Source: Xenophilus sp. E41 (lineage in GTDB: Bacteria > Pseudomonadota > Gammaproteobacteria > Burkholderiales > Burkholderiaceae_C). From it: a stretch of DNA of 64,000 bases. The first letter of the stretch is position 1. Every line of letters begins with the position of its first letter. The notes under the pieces are model-generated. The model was given only the letters and a program-made list of their open reading frames with translations, was not told the origin of the DNA and ran no database searches. A program made the position numbers and the translations under genes. Shown here piece by piece: positions 8,391-17,019 of the stretch. The stretch covers positions 51,944-115,943 of the forward strand of contig NZ_QPIB01000040.1 in the NCBI RefSeq assembly GCF_003671765.1, given 5' to 3'.

Positions 8391-9062
8391 GTGGACTTCT
8401 CCAACCTGATCCAGACGGTTCTGATCTATGCGCTGCCGGTGCTCTTCGCGATCACCGTGCACGAGGCAGCACACGGCTACGTCGCCCGGCGCTTCGGCGA
8501 CGACACGGCCTACATGATGGGCCGCCTCACGCTCAACCCGCTCAAGCACATCGACCCCATCGGCACCATCGCGATGCCGCTGCTGCTGTACTTCGCCACC
8601 TCGGGCGCCTTCCTCTTCGGCTATGCGAAGCCGGTGCCCGTCAACTTCGGCCAGCTGCGCCATCCCAAGCGCGACATGATCTGGGTGGCGCTGGCGGGGC
8701 CGGCGTCCAACTTCGTCCAGGCGATCGGCTGGGCCGCGGTGTTCGTCATGCTGCATGGCTTCGGCGTGCAGGAACGCTTCTTCATCGAGATGGCGCAGGC
8801 CGGCGTGCTGGTCAACCTGGTGATGTGGGCCTTCAACCTCTTTCCACTGCCGCCGCTGGACGGCGGGCGCGTGCTGGCGGGCCTTCTCCCGCGCGGCGGC
8901 GCGCAGCAGTTCATGGCGCGCATCGAGCCCTTCGGCTTCTTCATCGTCATGGGCCTCGTGATCGCGGGTATCGTCGGCACCTGGTGGCTGCGGCCGCTGA
9001 TGAACGCTGGCTACTTTGTTCTTAATCTGATGATGTCTCCCCTGGCGGCGCTGCTGCGCTGA
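8391..9062 (+). CDS. Site-2 protease family (M50) membrane metalloprotease
   Basis: A 223-aa integral membrane zinc protease of the short, PDZ-less M50 class. The active-site HEAAH is at 24-28 inside the first membrane segment and the third ligand is Asp157 in NLFPLPPLDGGRV. Five or six hydrophobic segments are seen. These proteins are constant partners of trpS and yciO in betaproteobacteria, but their substrates are unknown. The start is a GTG with a -10-like hexamer just upstream and no ribosome-binding site. TrpS follows after 18 bases. Confidence 0.9.
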   Translation: MDFSNLIQTVLIYALPVLFAITVHEAAHGYVARRFGDDTAYMMGRLTLNPLKHIDPIGTIAMPLLLYFATSGAFLFGYAKPVPVNFGQLRHPKRDMIWVALAGPASNFVQAIGWAAVFVMLHGFGVQERFFIEMAQAGVLVNLVMWAFNLFPLPPLDGGRVLAGLLPRGGAQQFMARIEPFGFFIVMGLVIAGIVGTWWLRPLMNAGYFVLNLMMSPLAALLR

Positions 9063-9080
9063 GCCGGGTCGTCCCTTCCC

Positions 9081-10400
9081 ATGCCCTCCCCCGCCACGGT
9101 CACCCGCTTCCTCACCGGCATCACCACCACCGGCACGCCGCATCTGGGCAACTACGTCGGTTCGGTGCGCCATTCGGTGCGCTTCAGCCAGCGCCCGGAC
9201 GTGCAGAGCTACTACTTCCTGGCCGACTACCACGCGCTCATCAAGTGCGACGAGCCGGCGCGCATCCAGCGCTCGACGCTGGAGATCGCCGCCACCTGGC
9301 TGGCCTGCGGGCTCGACCCGGAGCGCGTGACCTTCTACCGCCAGTCCGACATCCCCGAGATCCCCGAACTCACCTGGTTCCTGAGCTGCGTGACCGGCAA
9401 GGGCGTGCTCAACCGCGCGCATGCGTACAAGGCCGCGGTCGATCGCAACAGCGCGGCCGGCCACGACCCCGATGCCGACGTGAGCGTGGGCCTGTTCATG
9501 TACCCGGCGCTGATGGCCGCGGACATCCTGATGTTCAACGCGCACAAGGTGCCGGTGGGCCGCGACCAGGTCCAGCACATCGAGATGGCGCGGGACATGG
9601 GCAACAGCTTCAACCACCTCTACGGCGAGCACTTCACGCTCCCCGAGGCCGAGATCGACGAGGCCGTCGCGCTGCTGCCCGGCCTGGACGGCCGCAAGAT
9701 GAGCAAGAGCTACGGCAACACGATCCCGCTGTTCACGCCGCGCGCGCAGTTGCAGAAACTCATCGGCAGCATCACCACCGATTCGCGCGCGCCCGGCGAG
9801 CCCAAGGACACCGAGGGCTCGGCCCTGTTCCAAATCTACCAGGCCTTCGCCGATGCGGCCGAGACCGACGCGCTGCGCAAGGCATTTGCCGAAGGCATCG
9901 GCTGGGGCGACGCCAAGCAGTTGCTCTTCGAACGCATCGACCGCGAGATCGCACCCTTGCGCGAACGCTACGAGGCGCTGATGGCCGACCCGGCGCAGAT
10001 CGAGCGCATTCTGCGGGCCGGTGCCGAGAAGGCACGCGCCCTGTCGCAGCCCTTCATGGGCCGCCTGCGCCACGCCGTGGGCCTGCGCAACCTGGCCGAC
10101 CAGCCGGCGGCCCAGGGGGCGCACAAGGCCGCGAAGGCGGCCGCAAGGCCGAGCTTCAAGCAGTACCGCGAGAAGGACGGCCAGTTCTACTTCAAGTTGC
10201 AGGACGCCAGGGGCGCAGTGCTGCTGCAAAGCCGCGGCTTCGCATCGCCGAAGGACGCGGGTCGCGCCATCGCAGCGCTGCAGCAGCAGCCGGCGGCCGC
10301 GCTGGAATCGCTGGTCTCGCAGCTCGAAGCGCTCGACAATGCGGGCTTGCAAGCCGCCATCGAAGCACTGGAGAACCTCGCCCAGCCGAGTGGAGAATAA
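9081..10400 (+). CDS. trpS: Tryptophanyl-tRNA synthetase
   Basis: Class Ic aminoacyl-tRNA synthetase that charges tRNA-Trp. The 439-aa protein has the HIGH-equivalent [10 protein letters not shown] (about 18-27) and KMSKS at 206-210 ([11 protein letters not shown]). It is about 100 residues longer than the E. coli enzyme, with a C-terminal extension ([23 protein letters not shown] region, about 355-380) that I associate with betaproteobacterial TrpS. No leader peptide or attenuator was seen upstream; the gene follows the M50 protease closely and is probably cotranscribed. Confidence 0.95.
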   Translation: MPSPATVTRFLTGITTTGTPHLGNYVGSVRHSVRFSQRPDVQSYYFLADYHALIKCDEPARIQRSTLEIAATWLACGLDPERVTFYRQSDIPEIPELTWFLSCVTGKGVLNRAHAYKAAVDRNSAAGHDPDADVSVGLFMYPALMAADILMFNAHKVPVGRDQVQHIEMARDMGNSFNHLYGEHFTLPEAEIDEAVALLPGLDGRKMSKSYGNTIPLFTPRAQLQKLIGSITTDSRAPGEPKDTEGSALFQIYQAFADAAETDALRKAFAEGIGWGDAKQLLFERIDREIAPLRERYEALMADPAQIERILRAGAEKARALSQPFMGRLRHAVGLRNLADQPAAQGAHKAAKAAARPSFKQYREKDGQFYFKLQDARGAVLLQSRGFASPKDAGRAIAALQQQPAAALESLVSQLEALDNAGLQAAIEALENLAQPSGE

Positions 10401-10493
10401 GGGATTGTTTCGCGTGGCCGGTGGCATCGACCATCACAAGGCAGCCTCAGGCTGCAGCCGGCTCGCATGTAAGTCAAAGCACAGAGCTACAAC

Positions 10494-11102
10494 ATGAGCA
10501 TCTACGTCATCGACGACCATCCCCTGATGCGCGACGCCATCGTCATGGTGCTGCGCCGTCTGCGCCCAGCCGAGAACATCGTGGAACTCGAGCGCCTCGA
10601 CAAGCTGCCCGGCGGCGTCAAGCAGCATGGTGAACCCAAGCTGTTCTGCCTGGACCTGAAGCTGCCCGACGTGACCGGCGTGTCCGGCGTGATCGCGCTC
10701 AAGCAGGGCTACCCGGATGTGCCGATCGCCGTGTACTCGGCTTCGCCCGCCGCCGACATGGAAGAAGCCTGCATCGAGGCCGGCGCCGACATCTATATCG
10801 AGAAGTCGGCCGGCTCCGGCGAACTGGCAGCGGCGCTCAAGGGCCTGCTGCAGGCCGACGCCGAAACCGAGGACACGGCCGCGCCGGCCAGCCCCGGCAA
10901 GCTCTCCAAGCGCCAGACGCAGCTCATCGCCATGCTCGACCAGGGCATGAGCAACCGCGACATCGCCGCCCAGCTCGACATCAGCGAGCACACGGTGAAG
11001 GTGCACCTGTGGCGCCTGTTCCGCCGCCTGGGCGTGAAGAGCCGCACGCAGGCCCTGCACCATGCGCGCAGCCACGGGCTGCTGTCCACCGGGCCGAACT
11101 GA
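10494..11102 (+). CDS. LuxR/NarL-type response regulator
   Basis: A 202-aa DNA-binding response regulator. The receiver domain has the acidic pair in VIDDH and the phospho-acceptor Asp54 in FCLDLKLPDV; the C-terminal HTH runs SKRQTQLIAMLDQGMSNRDI then ISEHTVKVHLWRLFRRLGV (about 140-185). The receiver's usual second half is short, and the conserved Lys lies in IEKSAGSGE. It is convergent with a membrane histidine kinase at 11163, a likely partner separated by a strong terminator. The stimulus is unknown. Confidence 0.88.
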   Translation: MSIYVIDDHPLMRDAIVMVLRRLRPAENIVELERLDKLPGGVKQHGEPKLFCLDLKLPDVTGVSGVIALKQGYPDVPIAVYSASPAADMEEACIEAGADIYIEKSAGSGELAAALKGLLQADAETEDTAAPASPGKLSKRQTQLIAMLDQGMSNRDIAAQLDISEHTVKVHLWRLFRRLGVKSRTQALHHARSHGLLSTGPN

Positions 11103-11125
11103 GCAAGCCCCTCGCCCACGACGAA

Positions 11126-11150
11126 AGCCGGTCCTCGGACCGGCTTTTTC
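11126..11150. terminator. Rho-independent terminator between convergent genes
   Basis: AGCCGGTCC and GGACCGGCT form a nine-base-pair GC-rich stem followed by TTTTTC on the plus strand and AAA/TTT on the other side, placed between the response regulator and the convergent histidine kinase gene, so it may serve both. Confidence 0.8.
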
Positions 11151-11162
11151 TTTTGCGTGGGT

Positions 11163-12599
11163 TCAGCCGACCGCGCCGGAGATGCGGGTCTGCGCCTGGG
11201 CCTCGTCGGCGTCGTGCAGCGCGACGCGGAACACGCTGCCCTTGCCCAGCCGCGATCGCACGCTGACCGGGTGGCCCAGCGCGTGCGACAGGCGCGCGAC
11301 GATGGCCAGGCCGAGGCCGAAGCCGTCGGAGGTGCCGGCGTGGTCGGCCACCTTGTAGAACTCCAGGAACACGTCGCGCAGATGCTCGCGGGCGATGCCG
11401 ATGCCGGTGTCCCACACTTCCACGCGCAGGCCGTCGCGGGTCTGGCGCGAGGTGAGCAGCACGCCGCCCTCGGCCGTGTACTTGATGGCGTTGGACAGCA
11501 GGTTGCCCAGCATGCGGCGCACGCGGATCGGGTCGGTGAGCACCGTGCCCGGCGTCACCCGCACCTTGAAGCGCAGCCCCTTGGCCTCGGCCACCGGGCG
11601 ATATTGCAGCTCGAGGTCATGCAGCAGCTGGCCCACGTCGACCCGCTCGATGTGCAGGCGCACCTGGCCGGAGTCGATGCGCGCCAGGTCGAACAGCGAA
11701 TCGAAGAGCGCGTTGACCGCATGCGTGGCGCGCACGATCTTGGGGGCGATCTCCTGGACGAGCTCGGGCTCGTTGCGCAGCCAGTCGGCGTACAGCGACA
11801 GCGCCAGCACCGGCTGGCGCATGTCGTGCGCCGCGCTGGCCAGAAAGCGGTTCTTCATCGCCACCGCGGACACCGCCGCCTGTCGCTGCTGGGTGAGCGA
11901 GTTGATCAGGATGTGGTTGTGGAAGAGCAGCTCGAAGCTGTTGCGCGCCGTCTCGTGGATGCGCCGGCCCGCCCGCAGCAGCAGCCACCAATGGAACAGG
12001 GGCAGCAGCAGAAAGCCGTAGTTGAAGTGCAGTTGCGCGAAGTTCAGCTCGACGATGCGAAAGAGCACCGACACCACCATGGTGCCGAACAGCGTGTTGA
12101 CGTAGCGCTTGAGCAGCGGCGGATGCAGCGCCAGGCTGTTCAGCGGGAAGGTCGCGGCGCCCGCCACGATCAGCCAGCTCATGAACTGGTTGACCAGCGG
12201 CGCGCGCTCGAAATAGATGAGGATCGACAGGCCCCAGGTCAGCGCGCTGGCGCTCCAGAGGTAGCGGTAGCGGTGGATGAAGCGCTCCTGCGCCCCCGCG
12301 TCGCGACCGGCGTAGCGGCGCGTGTAGACGCGCTCGAACCACATGCGCCCCAGCGTCGACCCGGCGCCCAGCAGCAGCCAGATGACCAGCTGCCAGGTCG
12401 GCAGGTAGCCCCAGCTGAGGGCCGCCATGGCGGGCATCAGCGCGGCCGAAAAGATGTAGCTTCCCCGCGACGCCCGCATCAGGCTGCGAATGAGCTCCCC
12501 GCGGACCCATGGCTCCGCCTCGTCCGCCGAGGCCGGCGCAGGCGCCAGACTGGCGAAGGACGAGTTGCCGAGCCCTCCGAACGACGTGTTCCCTCTCAT
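11163..12599 (-). CDS. Membrane-bound sensor histidine kinase
   Basis: A 478-aa kinase with about six membrane segments in the first 210 residues, then a HisKA domain with the phospho-acceptor His258 (ASAAHDMRQPVLALSLYADW), and an HATPase domain with N box MLGNLLSNAIKYT, G1 VWDTGIGIA and G2 GFGLGLAIVARL. The H box HDMRQP-L is the variant seen in kinases of hybrid-like LuxR systems. No periplasmic sensor loop of size is present, so the signal may be in the membrane. It is probably the partner of the convergent regulator at 10494-11102. Confidence 0.88.
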   Translation of the reverse strand: MRGNTSFGGLGNSSFASLAPAPASADEAEPWVRGELIRSLMRASRGSYIFSAALMPAMAALSWGYLPTWQLVIWLLLGAGSTLGRMWFERVYTRRYAGRDAGAQERFIHRYRYLWSASALTWGLSILIYFERAPLVNQFMSWLIVAGAATFPLNSLALHPPLLKRYVNTLFGTMVVSVLFRIVELNFAQLHFNYGFLLLPLFHWWLLLRAGRRIHETARNSFELLFHNHILINSLTQQRQAAVSAVAMKNRFLASAAHDMRQPVLALSLYADWLRNEPELVQEIAPKIVRATHAVNALFDSLFDLARIDSGQVRLHIERVDVGQLLHDLELQYRPVAEAKGLRFKVRVTPGTVLTDPIRVRRMLGNLLSNAIKYTAEGGVLLTSRQTRDGLRVEVWDTGIGIAREHLRDVFLEFYKVADHAGTSDGFGLGLAIVARLSHALGHPVSVRSRLGKGSVFRVALHDADEAQAQTRISGAVG

Positions 12600-12741
12600 G
12601 GGCGCACATCCTAGTGCGGTGCCGAGGAAAGCGCTGGACTAAATGCACCCGAACCGGGCGTCCGGCACCTGCCCCACCGGCGGCAAGAGCCGCAGTCACC
12701 CACGCCGCACGGCTGTGCCGCCGGACGCACCCAGGCTTGCC

Positions 12742-13254
12742 TCACCGAGCGCGGCGATGCCGCCATCGGCGGGCCACGACGACAAGACCCACCACCGCAA
12801 GCACGGCGACCGCCTTGCGCGCGGCGCCGGCCGGGTTGTGGGCGAGCTCGGCCCGGCCGCCCATCTCCGTGAAAAGGTTGGGCAGGTGGCCCCGGCGCAG
12901 ATCGTCGACCAGGCCTTCCACCACGTCCACCCGGTCGGCGAGCAGCAAGGTCATCCAGTGACGCAGGTCGTTCTCCGAATGGCGAAACGCGGCGCGGCGC
13001 AGGTGCCCGCTCAGCCCCTTGGGCGGCAGCGTGGTCCCGAACACGGGGGTGAGTCCGGGCCGCTCGGTGGAGTGCAGAACTTCGACGGTGGCGTGCTGCG
13101 GCGTCGCCGCGCGGGGCGCAGGGTCCAGGCGTGGCGGCGTGCGCTCCTTGGGGTACGCCGGCCGGTCGGCCGGGTCCAGGTCTGCGCCCCAGCCAGGAAT
13201 GTGGGCGTGAGCTGCACCCGACAGCACAGCAGCGGGATCGACGTGTTCAGACAT
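12742..13254 (-). CDS. Hypothetical membrane-anchored protein coupled to the alcohol dehydrogenase gene
   Basis: A 170-aa protein starting MSEHVDPAAVLSGAAHAHIP, with a Pro-rich middle, a segment RHSENDLRHWMTLLLADRVD and a C-terminal membrane helix (AVAVLAVVGLVVVARRW) with a basic tail. The ATG at 13254 overlaps the stop of the dehydrogenase gene by eight bases, so the two are almost certainly one operon. No family is recognised. A role in tethering or supporting the dehydrogenase is only a guess from the overlap. Confidence 0.72.
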   Translation of the reverse strand: MSEHVDPAAVLSGAAHAHIPGWGADLDPADRPAYPKERTPPRLDPAPRAATPQHATVEVLHSTERPGLTPVFGTTLPPKGLSGHLRRAAFRHSENDLRHWMTLLLADRVDVVEGLVDDLRRGHLPNLFTEMGGRAELAHNPAGAARKAVAVLAVVGLVVVARRWRHRRAR

Positions 13255-14434
13255 GGGACACCTCCGGATGACGTGCGGCCAGGCCGGGCGCACCCGGCGG
13301 CACGAGCACGGTCTTGATGCAGCCGTCCAGCTTGCTCGAGAAGAGGTGATAGGCGTCACCCACGTCGATCAGCGGAACGCGGTGCGTGATCACGTCCCGC
13401 GGCCGGATGCGCCCGGCCTGGATGTGTTCGATCAGCCGCGGCAGGTGGCGCTTGACGCTGGCCTGGTTCATCCGCAGGGTGAGCCCCTTGTTGACCGCGT
13501 TGCCGATCGGAACGGCGTTGAAGGTGGGCCCGTAGACGCCGACGATCGACACCGTGCCGCCCTTGCGGACGGAATTGATGCACCAGTGCAGCACTGTCGC
13601 GGCCCCGCCCTGCAGCTTGAGCTTCACGCCCAGCAGCGTCTGCGCGAAGCTGCCCGCCGCCTCGCAGCCAACGCAGTCGATGCACACGTCGGCGCCGAGG
13701 CCGTCGGTCATCTTCTTGATCTGGATCGCCATGTCGGCCACGGTCTTGAAGTCGAGGGTCTCGCACTGCGCATAACGGCGCACGAAATCGAGCCGGTATT
13801 CCACATGGTCGACCACGATGACGCGCCCGGCGCCCAGCAGCCACGCCGACTTGGCAGCAAAGATGCCGATCGGCCCCGCGCCGAAGATGACCACTGTGTC
13901 GCCCTCGGCGATGTCGCCCATCTCGGCCGCCTGGTAGCCGGTCGGGAGGGCGTCGGTCAGCAGCACCGCATCGTCCAGGTCCATGTCGGCCGGGATCACG
14001 GTCGGCCCCACGTCGGCCATGGGCACGCGCACATACTCCGCCTGGCCGCCGTCGTAACCGCCGGTGGTATGCGAATAGCCGTAAATGCCGCCGACCGCAG
14101 TGGCCTCGGGGTTGGTGTAATGGCAGTTGCTGTACAGCTCCTTCTGGCAGAAATAGCAGGTGCCGCAGAAGATGTTGAAAGGCACGAGGACGTGGTCGCC
14201 GGGCTTCAGATGCCGCACGTCCTCGCCCACCGCCTCGACCACCCCGGTGAATTCGTGGCCGAAGGTGGTGCCCACCCGGGTGTCGGGCACCAGGCCGTGG
14301 TACAGATGGAGGTCCGACCCGCAGATGCAGGCGCGGGAGACGCGGACGATGGCGTCGCCGGGATGCTCGATCTCCGGTTCGGCTTTGTGGGCAGCCCGCA
14401 CGCGGTACGGCCCCCGATAGTTCATGGCCAACAT
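13247..14434 (-). CDS. Zinc-dependent alcohol dehydrogenase (formaldehyde dehydrogenase-like)
   Basis: A 395-aa medium-chain dehydrogenase. Catalytic zinc ligands Cys38 and His60-Glu61 (ICGSDLH; FGHEF), the structural zinc cysteines 90, 93, 96 and 104, and the Rossmann GAGPIG are all present. The long insertion after the zinc lobe (YGYSHTTGGYDGGQAEYVRV) matches the glutathione-independent formaldehyde dehydrogenase / threonine dehydrogenase-like group. I chose the ATG at 14434 since CAGGAG lies just upstream; an in-frame extension to 14506 is basic and unlikely. Substrate is probably an alcohol or aldehyde; which one is open. Confidence 0.9.
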   Translation of the reverse strand: MLAMNYRGPYRVRAAHKAEPEIEHPGDAIVRVSRACICGSDLHLYHGLVPDTRVGTTFGHEFTGVVEAVGEDVRHLKPGDHVLVPFNIFCGTCYFCQKELYSNCHYTNPEATAVGGIYGYSHTTGGYDGGQAEYVRVPMADVGPTVIPADMDLDDAVLLTDALPTGYQAAEMGDIAEGDTVVIFGAGPIGIFAAKSAWLLGAGRVIVVDHVEYRLDFVRRYAQCETLDFKTVADMAIQIKKMTDGLGADVCIDCVGCEAAGSFAQTLLGVKLKLQGGAATVLHWCINSVRKGGTVSIVGVYGPTFNAVPIGNAVNKGLTLRMNQASVKRHLPRLIEHIQAGRIRPRDVITHRVPLIDVGDAYHLFSSKLDGCIKTVLVPPGAPGLAARHPEVSHV

Positions 14435-14773
14435 GGATTTGCTCCTGGAGACGGCCGCCGAGCGCATGGGACGCGGCGACCGGAAGACGGACAAAAAAGG
14501 CGGCAAGCGAAGAAGAACAACAACAGCCGCGCTCAGCCTGCTGCGCGCCCCGGCGCGCCGTCGCGGGACAAACGCCCGAGCCCTTGTCCGCTTCGCCGTC
14601 GGGGTGCTGGCCTGGACCTACGCCGCGTCCGCCGGGCTGCGGATAAAGCCGCCAGCCGCGCCCCGAGCCGGTCTCCCACAGCAAGCGGCAGTCATCGCCG
14701 ACGCGGCAGCGCTGCGCCGCGCGCAGGATCCGTCACCAGATGCCCGCCGCCCAACGCACGGGCCCCACGCCCC
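14435..14773. other. Spacer with no convincing gene
   Basis: A 339-base divergent spacer between the dehydrogenase gene and the small gene at 14774. Reading frames through it are Arg/Ala/Pro-rich without family features. It presumably holds the promoter of the dehydrogenase operon, but I cannot place -35 and -10 elements with confidence. Confidence 0.5.
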
Positions 14774-15082
14774 ATGAAAGGTCCGCTTCGCCAGCTCGCA
14801 GTCACCGTGATGGAAGACGACAACGCGGCCTTCCGCTGGGCCGTGGCGGAGTTGTCGCCCGATGACACCTGGACGGTCGTCCAGGAAGGGCGCAGCCGTC
14901 ACCGCAGCTACCACGAGGCCATGGCCGAGGGGCTGCGGCGCCTGCAGGCGATGGTGCCGGATCTGGACGACGGGCCGAGAAAGGACACAGGCCCAGCCGA
15001 ACAGGCCGGTGGGCGCAAGCCGACCGCGTCCTTCGGTTTCGGCTTCGGTCTGCCCAAGTACCGCGCGTCGGGAAGCGACTGA
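14774..15082 (+). CDS. Small hypothetical protein
   Basis: A 102-aa acidic protein starting MKGPLRQLAVTVMEDDNAAF, containing LSPDDTWTVVQEGRSRHRSYHEAMAEGLR and ending in a Gly/Phe-rich FGFGFGLPKY tail. Amino-acid make-up is normal for a cytoplasmic protein and unlike the shadows on the other strand. No ribosome-binding site is obvious at the chosen ATG. Function unknown. Confidence 0.55.
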   Translation: MKGPLRQLAVTVMEDDNAAFRWAVAELSPDDTWTVVQEGRSRHRSYHEAMAEGLRRLQAMVPDLDDGPRKDTGPAEQAGGRKPTASFGFGFGLPKYRASGSD

Positions 15083-15145
15083 GCCCAGGGCGAAGGCCAT
15101 CGCTGGCGCGCGCGACGCCATCCGCCTTCGGCAGCGCAGCGATGG

Positions 15146-15595
15146 CTACCCGCCAGGCTTGCGATGTGCGTTGTGGCTCCGGCTCCGCTCGTTGAGCAGC
15201 CGCTTGAGCTCGTCACTCTGAGCCTTGCAGTCCGCCTGCGCACTGATCAAAGTGATGGGATTGCGCCGCAGCGACTCGATCGCTCTTTCCTGGCGCGCCG
15301 TGCTGTCTTGGCGATTGCCGTTGCTCGCTGCGACGAAGTTTCGTGACTGCGTGAAGAACTTCGTCTCGAAAGCTGGCGTGCCGCAGCGCGCTGCCACCAC
15401 CCGGTAGTCCGCCTCACGCTGCAGCTGCGCCTCGTCCAGACCGAATGGCTGTGCTTGCGCCCAGCACGACGGTGCAGCGGCGAGCACCGCTGCGGCGACA
15501 AGGCCGTGGGTCAGCAATACAGCCACCCACTTGCGCTGGTGCGTGCGCTGCACATCAACGATTTTTAACTTTTGATCCTGACTCACGACGTTCAC
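15146..15595 (-). CDS. Exported hypothetical protein
   Basis: A 149-aa protein with a basic N-terminus followed by a hydrophobic segment (WVAVLLTHGLVAAAVLAAA) and a likely signal cleavage after CWAQA. The mature part is helical, with two cysteines (RCGTP and ADCKAQ) that could form a disulfide, and ends in SDELKRLLNERSRS. An unusually long 20-residue stretch precedes the hydrophobic segment; a shorter start is possible, but none with a better ribosome-binding site was seen. No family recognised. Confidence 0.6.
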   Translation of the reverse strand: MNVVSQDQKLKIVDVQRTHQRKWVAVLLTHGLVAAAVLAAAPSCWAQAQPFGLDEAQLQREADYRVVAARCGTPAFETKFFTQSRNFVAASNGNRQDSTARQERAIESLRRNPITLISAQADCKAQSDELKRLLNERSRSHNAHRKPGG

Positions 15596-15672
15596 GGCTT
15601 AACCGGCCCATTCTAGAGAATCGGAAAAGTTAATTATTGTCTTATCGACTGGAAGTGAGAAATATTCACGCG

Positions 15673-16242
15673 CTATGCATCTGTGAGGCCAGCATGCGAA
15701 GGCCTCACCAAAATCGGCATATGCAATTTACCGTTGTCCGTCCATAGTGAAGCGCAATTATTGGGCACGAGCTCGCGCAACTTGGAATAAGACATCCTTG
15801 CAAACTGCTCCATCATTTTTGGCTCCAATAAATCTCGACATTGAGCCGGCTTCCACAAAAAAATTTGCGCCTGGTGATTGATGTCGAATATCACCTTGTA
15901 TTGGCAGCGCGTGATGCCGCCCCCGCTTCGGAAGTTGAAGATGTAGTCCCATTCCCGAACTCCAAAGAGCCCTTCGCGGAAATGCGGTCGACCGATCAGG
16001 CCGTAGAGCTGGTCCTTGGTGGCTCCCCTGTCGACCAAGCGCAAATTTTCGATATTCGGAAAGGTGCCCTCGTTCAACGTTGCGTCGCGCGAAAGGTCGG
16101 GAAAAACCACTTCAGTGGCGTTCCCGGTGTCGTCGATTCCGCGGCTGCGGTAAGTAGAACACCCTGCCAATACGGCGACGAAGAGAAGTGCGAAAAGTAC
16201 GGCGACGCTTGGGCGCTGCGCCAGCCTCATTTCAGAGTTCAT
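15673..16242 (-). CDS. BamE/SmpA-like outer-membrane lipoprotein
   Basis: A 189-aa lipoprotein. A signal peptide of about 27 residues ends in the lipobox LAGC. The mature domain has the BamE-type segment TFPNIENLRLVDRGATKDQL followed by YGLIGRPHFREGLFGVREWDY, i.e. the conserved G-x-P...WxY pattern of the SmpA/OmlA fold. The C-terminal 80 residues are an extension not found in classical BamE, so this is more likely a BamE-domain accessory protein than the core BAM subunit. It stands alone and upstream DNA carries integration scars. Confidence 0.78.
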   Translation of the reverse strand: MNSEMRLAQRPSVAVLFALLFVAVLAGCSTYRSRGIDDTGNATEVVFPDLSRDATLNEGTFPNIENLRLVDRGATKDQLYGLIGRPHFREGLFGVREWDYIFNFRSGGGITRCQYKVIFDINHQAQIFLWKPAQCRDLLEPKMMEQFARMSYSKLRELVPNNCASLWTDNGKLHMPILVRPSHAGLTDA

Positions 16243-16540
16243 GGTTTCAAGCGCTCCCCTGATTTCATGTCATCGCTGATTGTCAGGGACAGGGCGAATA
16301 ACGCATCCAAAGCGGCCCGGGTCGAAATTGGGAAATGATGAGCACTTGCGCACACTTGGCAGTGCTTCCTGCGACACGCGCAAAGACATTGCGGCTCTCT
16401 CACGTGCTCCCGACCGCTGCCGCGCGCCCTGTTTCGTGGCCTGACGTCCAGGTCGTCGAAGCAGCACGACCGAAGACCAGGCGTAGCAAAAGGGCGAAAA
16501 AAAGCGCCATGGGGTCGAAACCGCATGGCGCTTCACTTTG

Positions 16541-16554
16541 TGGCGGAGAGGGTG
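16541..16554. other. tRNA 3'-end-like sequence, possible att remnant
   Basis: TGGCGGAGAGGGTG is the reverse complement of CACCCTCTCCGCCA, the acceptor-stem end plus CCA of a serine-type tRNA. The rest of the tRNA is absent: the next bases lack the GGTTCGAAT T-arm. Such 3' ends are what an integrating element leaves at its att site, and an integrase start lies 174 bases away. No second copy was found in the window. The rest of the spacer 16243-16727 holds nothing I recognise. Confidence 0.35.
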
Positions 16555-16727
16555 TCCCCACAATCCAAGTCCGACAATCTTCGACGCGGTCCGAATCGCG
16601 CTGTAACTTATTGATTTCACTACACTTTTTTATTTATTCTACTCCGGCAGACTCCGGCTCAGTCCGGTGACATCCGATTCTTTTTGTGGGCACAATGTGG
16701 GACTGACCTGCTTCGGAGTTCCTCATC

Positions 16728-17019
16728 TTGCCTAAGGTTGCACCAGAATTATCTGCACGCGCAGTGGCTGCGCTCAAAGGCGAAGGCCGCCATGCTGTTG
16801 GTGGCGCGCCAGGACTGCACTTACGAATCACCAGCGGTCATAGAGGGTGGGTTCTGCGCATCATGGTGGGCGACCAGCGCCGGGACCTCGGCCTGGGCCC
16901 CTATCCTGAGACGAGCGTGGCCGAGGCTCGCGACAAAGCGCGGGAGATACACAAGCTCGTGCGCCAAGGGATCGACCCTCTTTCCACCAAACGCGCCCAG
17001 CGCCACGCATTGCTAGCCC
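16728..17019 (+). pseudogene. 5' fragment of a DUF4102-type tyrosine integrase
   Basis: Starting at a TTG after TCGGAGTTCC, the frame reads PKVAPELSARAVAALKGEG, then GAPGLHLRIT, WVLRIMVGDQRRDLGLGPYP, SVAEARDKAREIHKLVRQGIDP and RAQRHALLARQ. This is the N-terminal arm-binding domain of P4-type island integrases. Homology stops at about 17019-17040; the core-binding and catalytic domains (R...HxxR...Y) are absent, and beyond the break the DNA is the 3' part of the opposite-strand STAND gene. It is a dead remnant at a deletion or recombination join. Confidence 0.8.

Noticed and set aside
13253..14773. Long rightward frame upstream of the small gene at 14774
   Set aside because: It is the antisense shadow of the alcohol dehydrogenase; only the last 102 codons look like protein.
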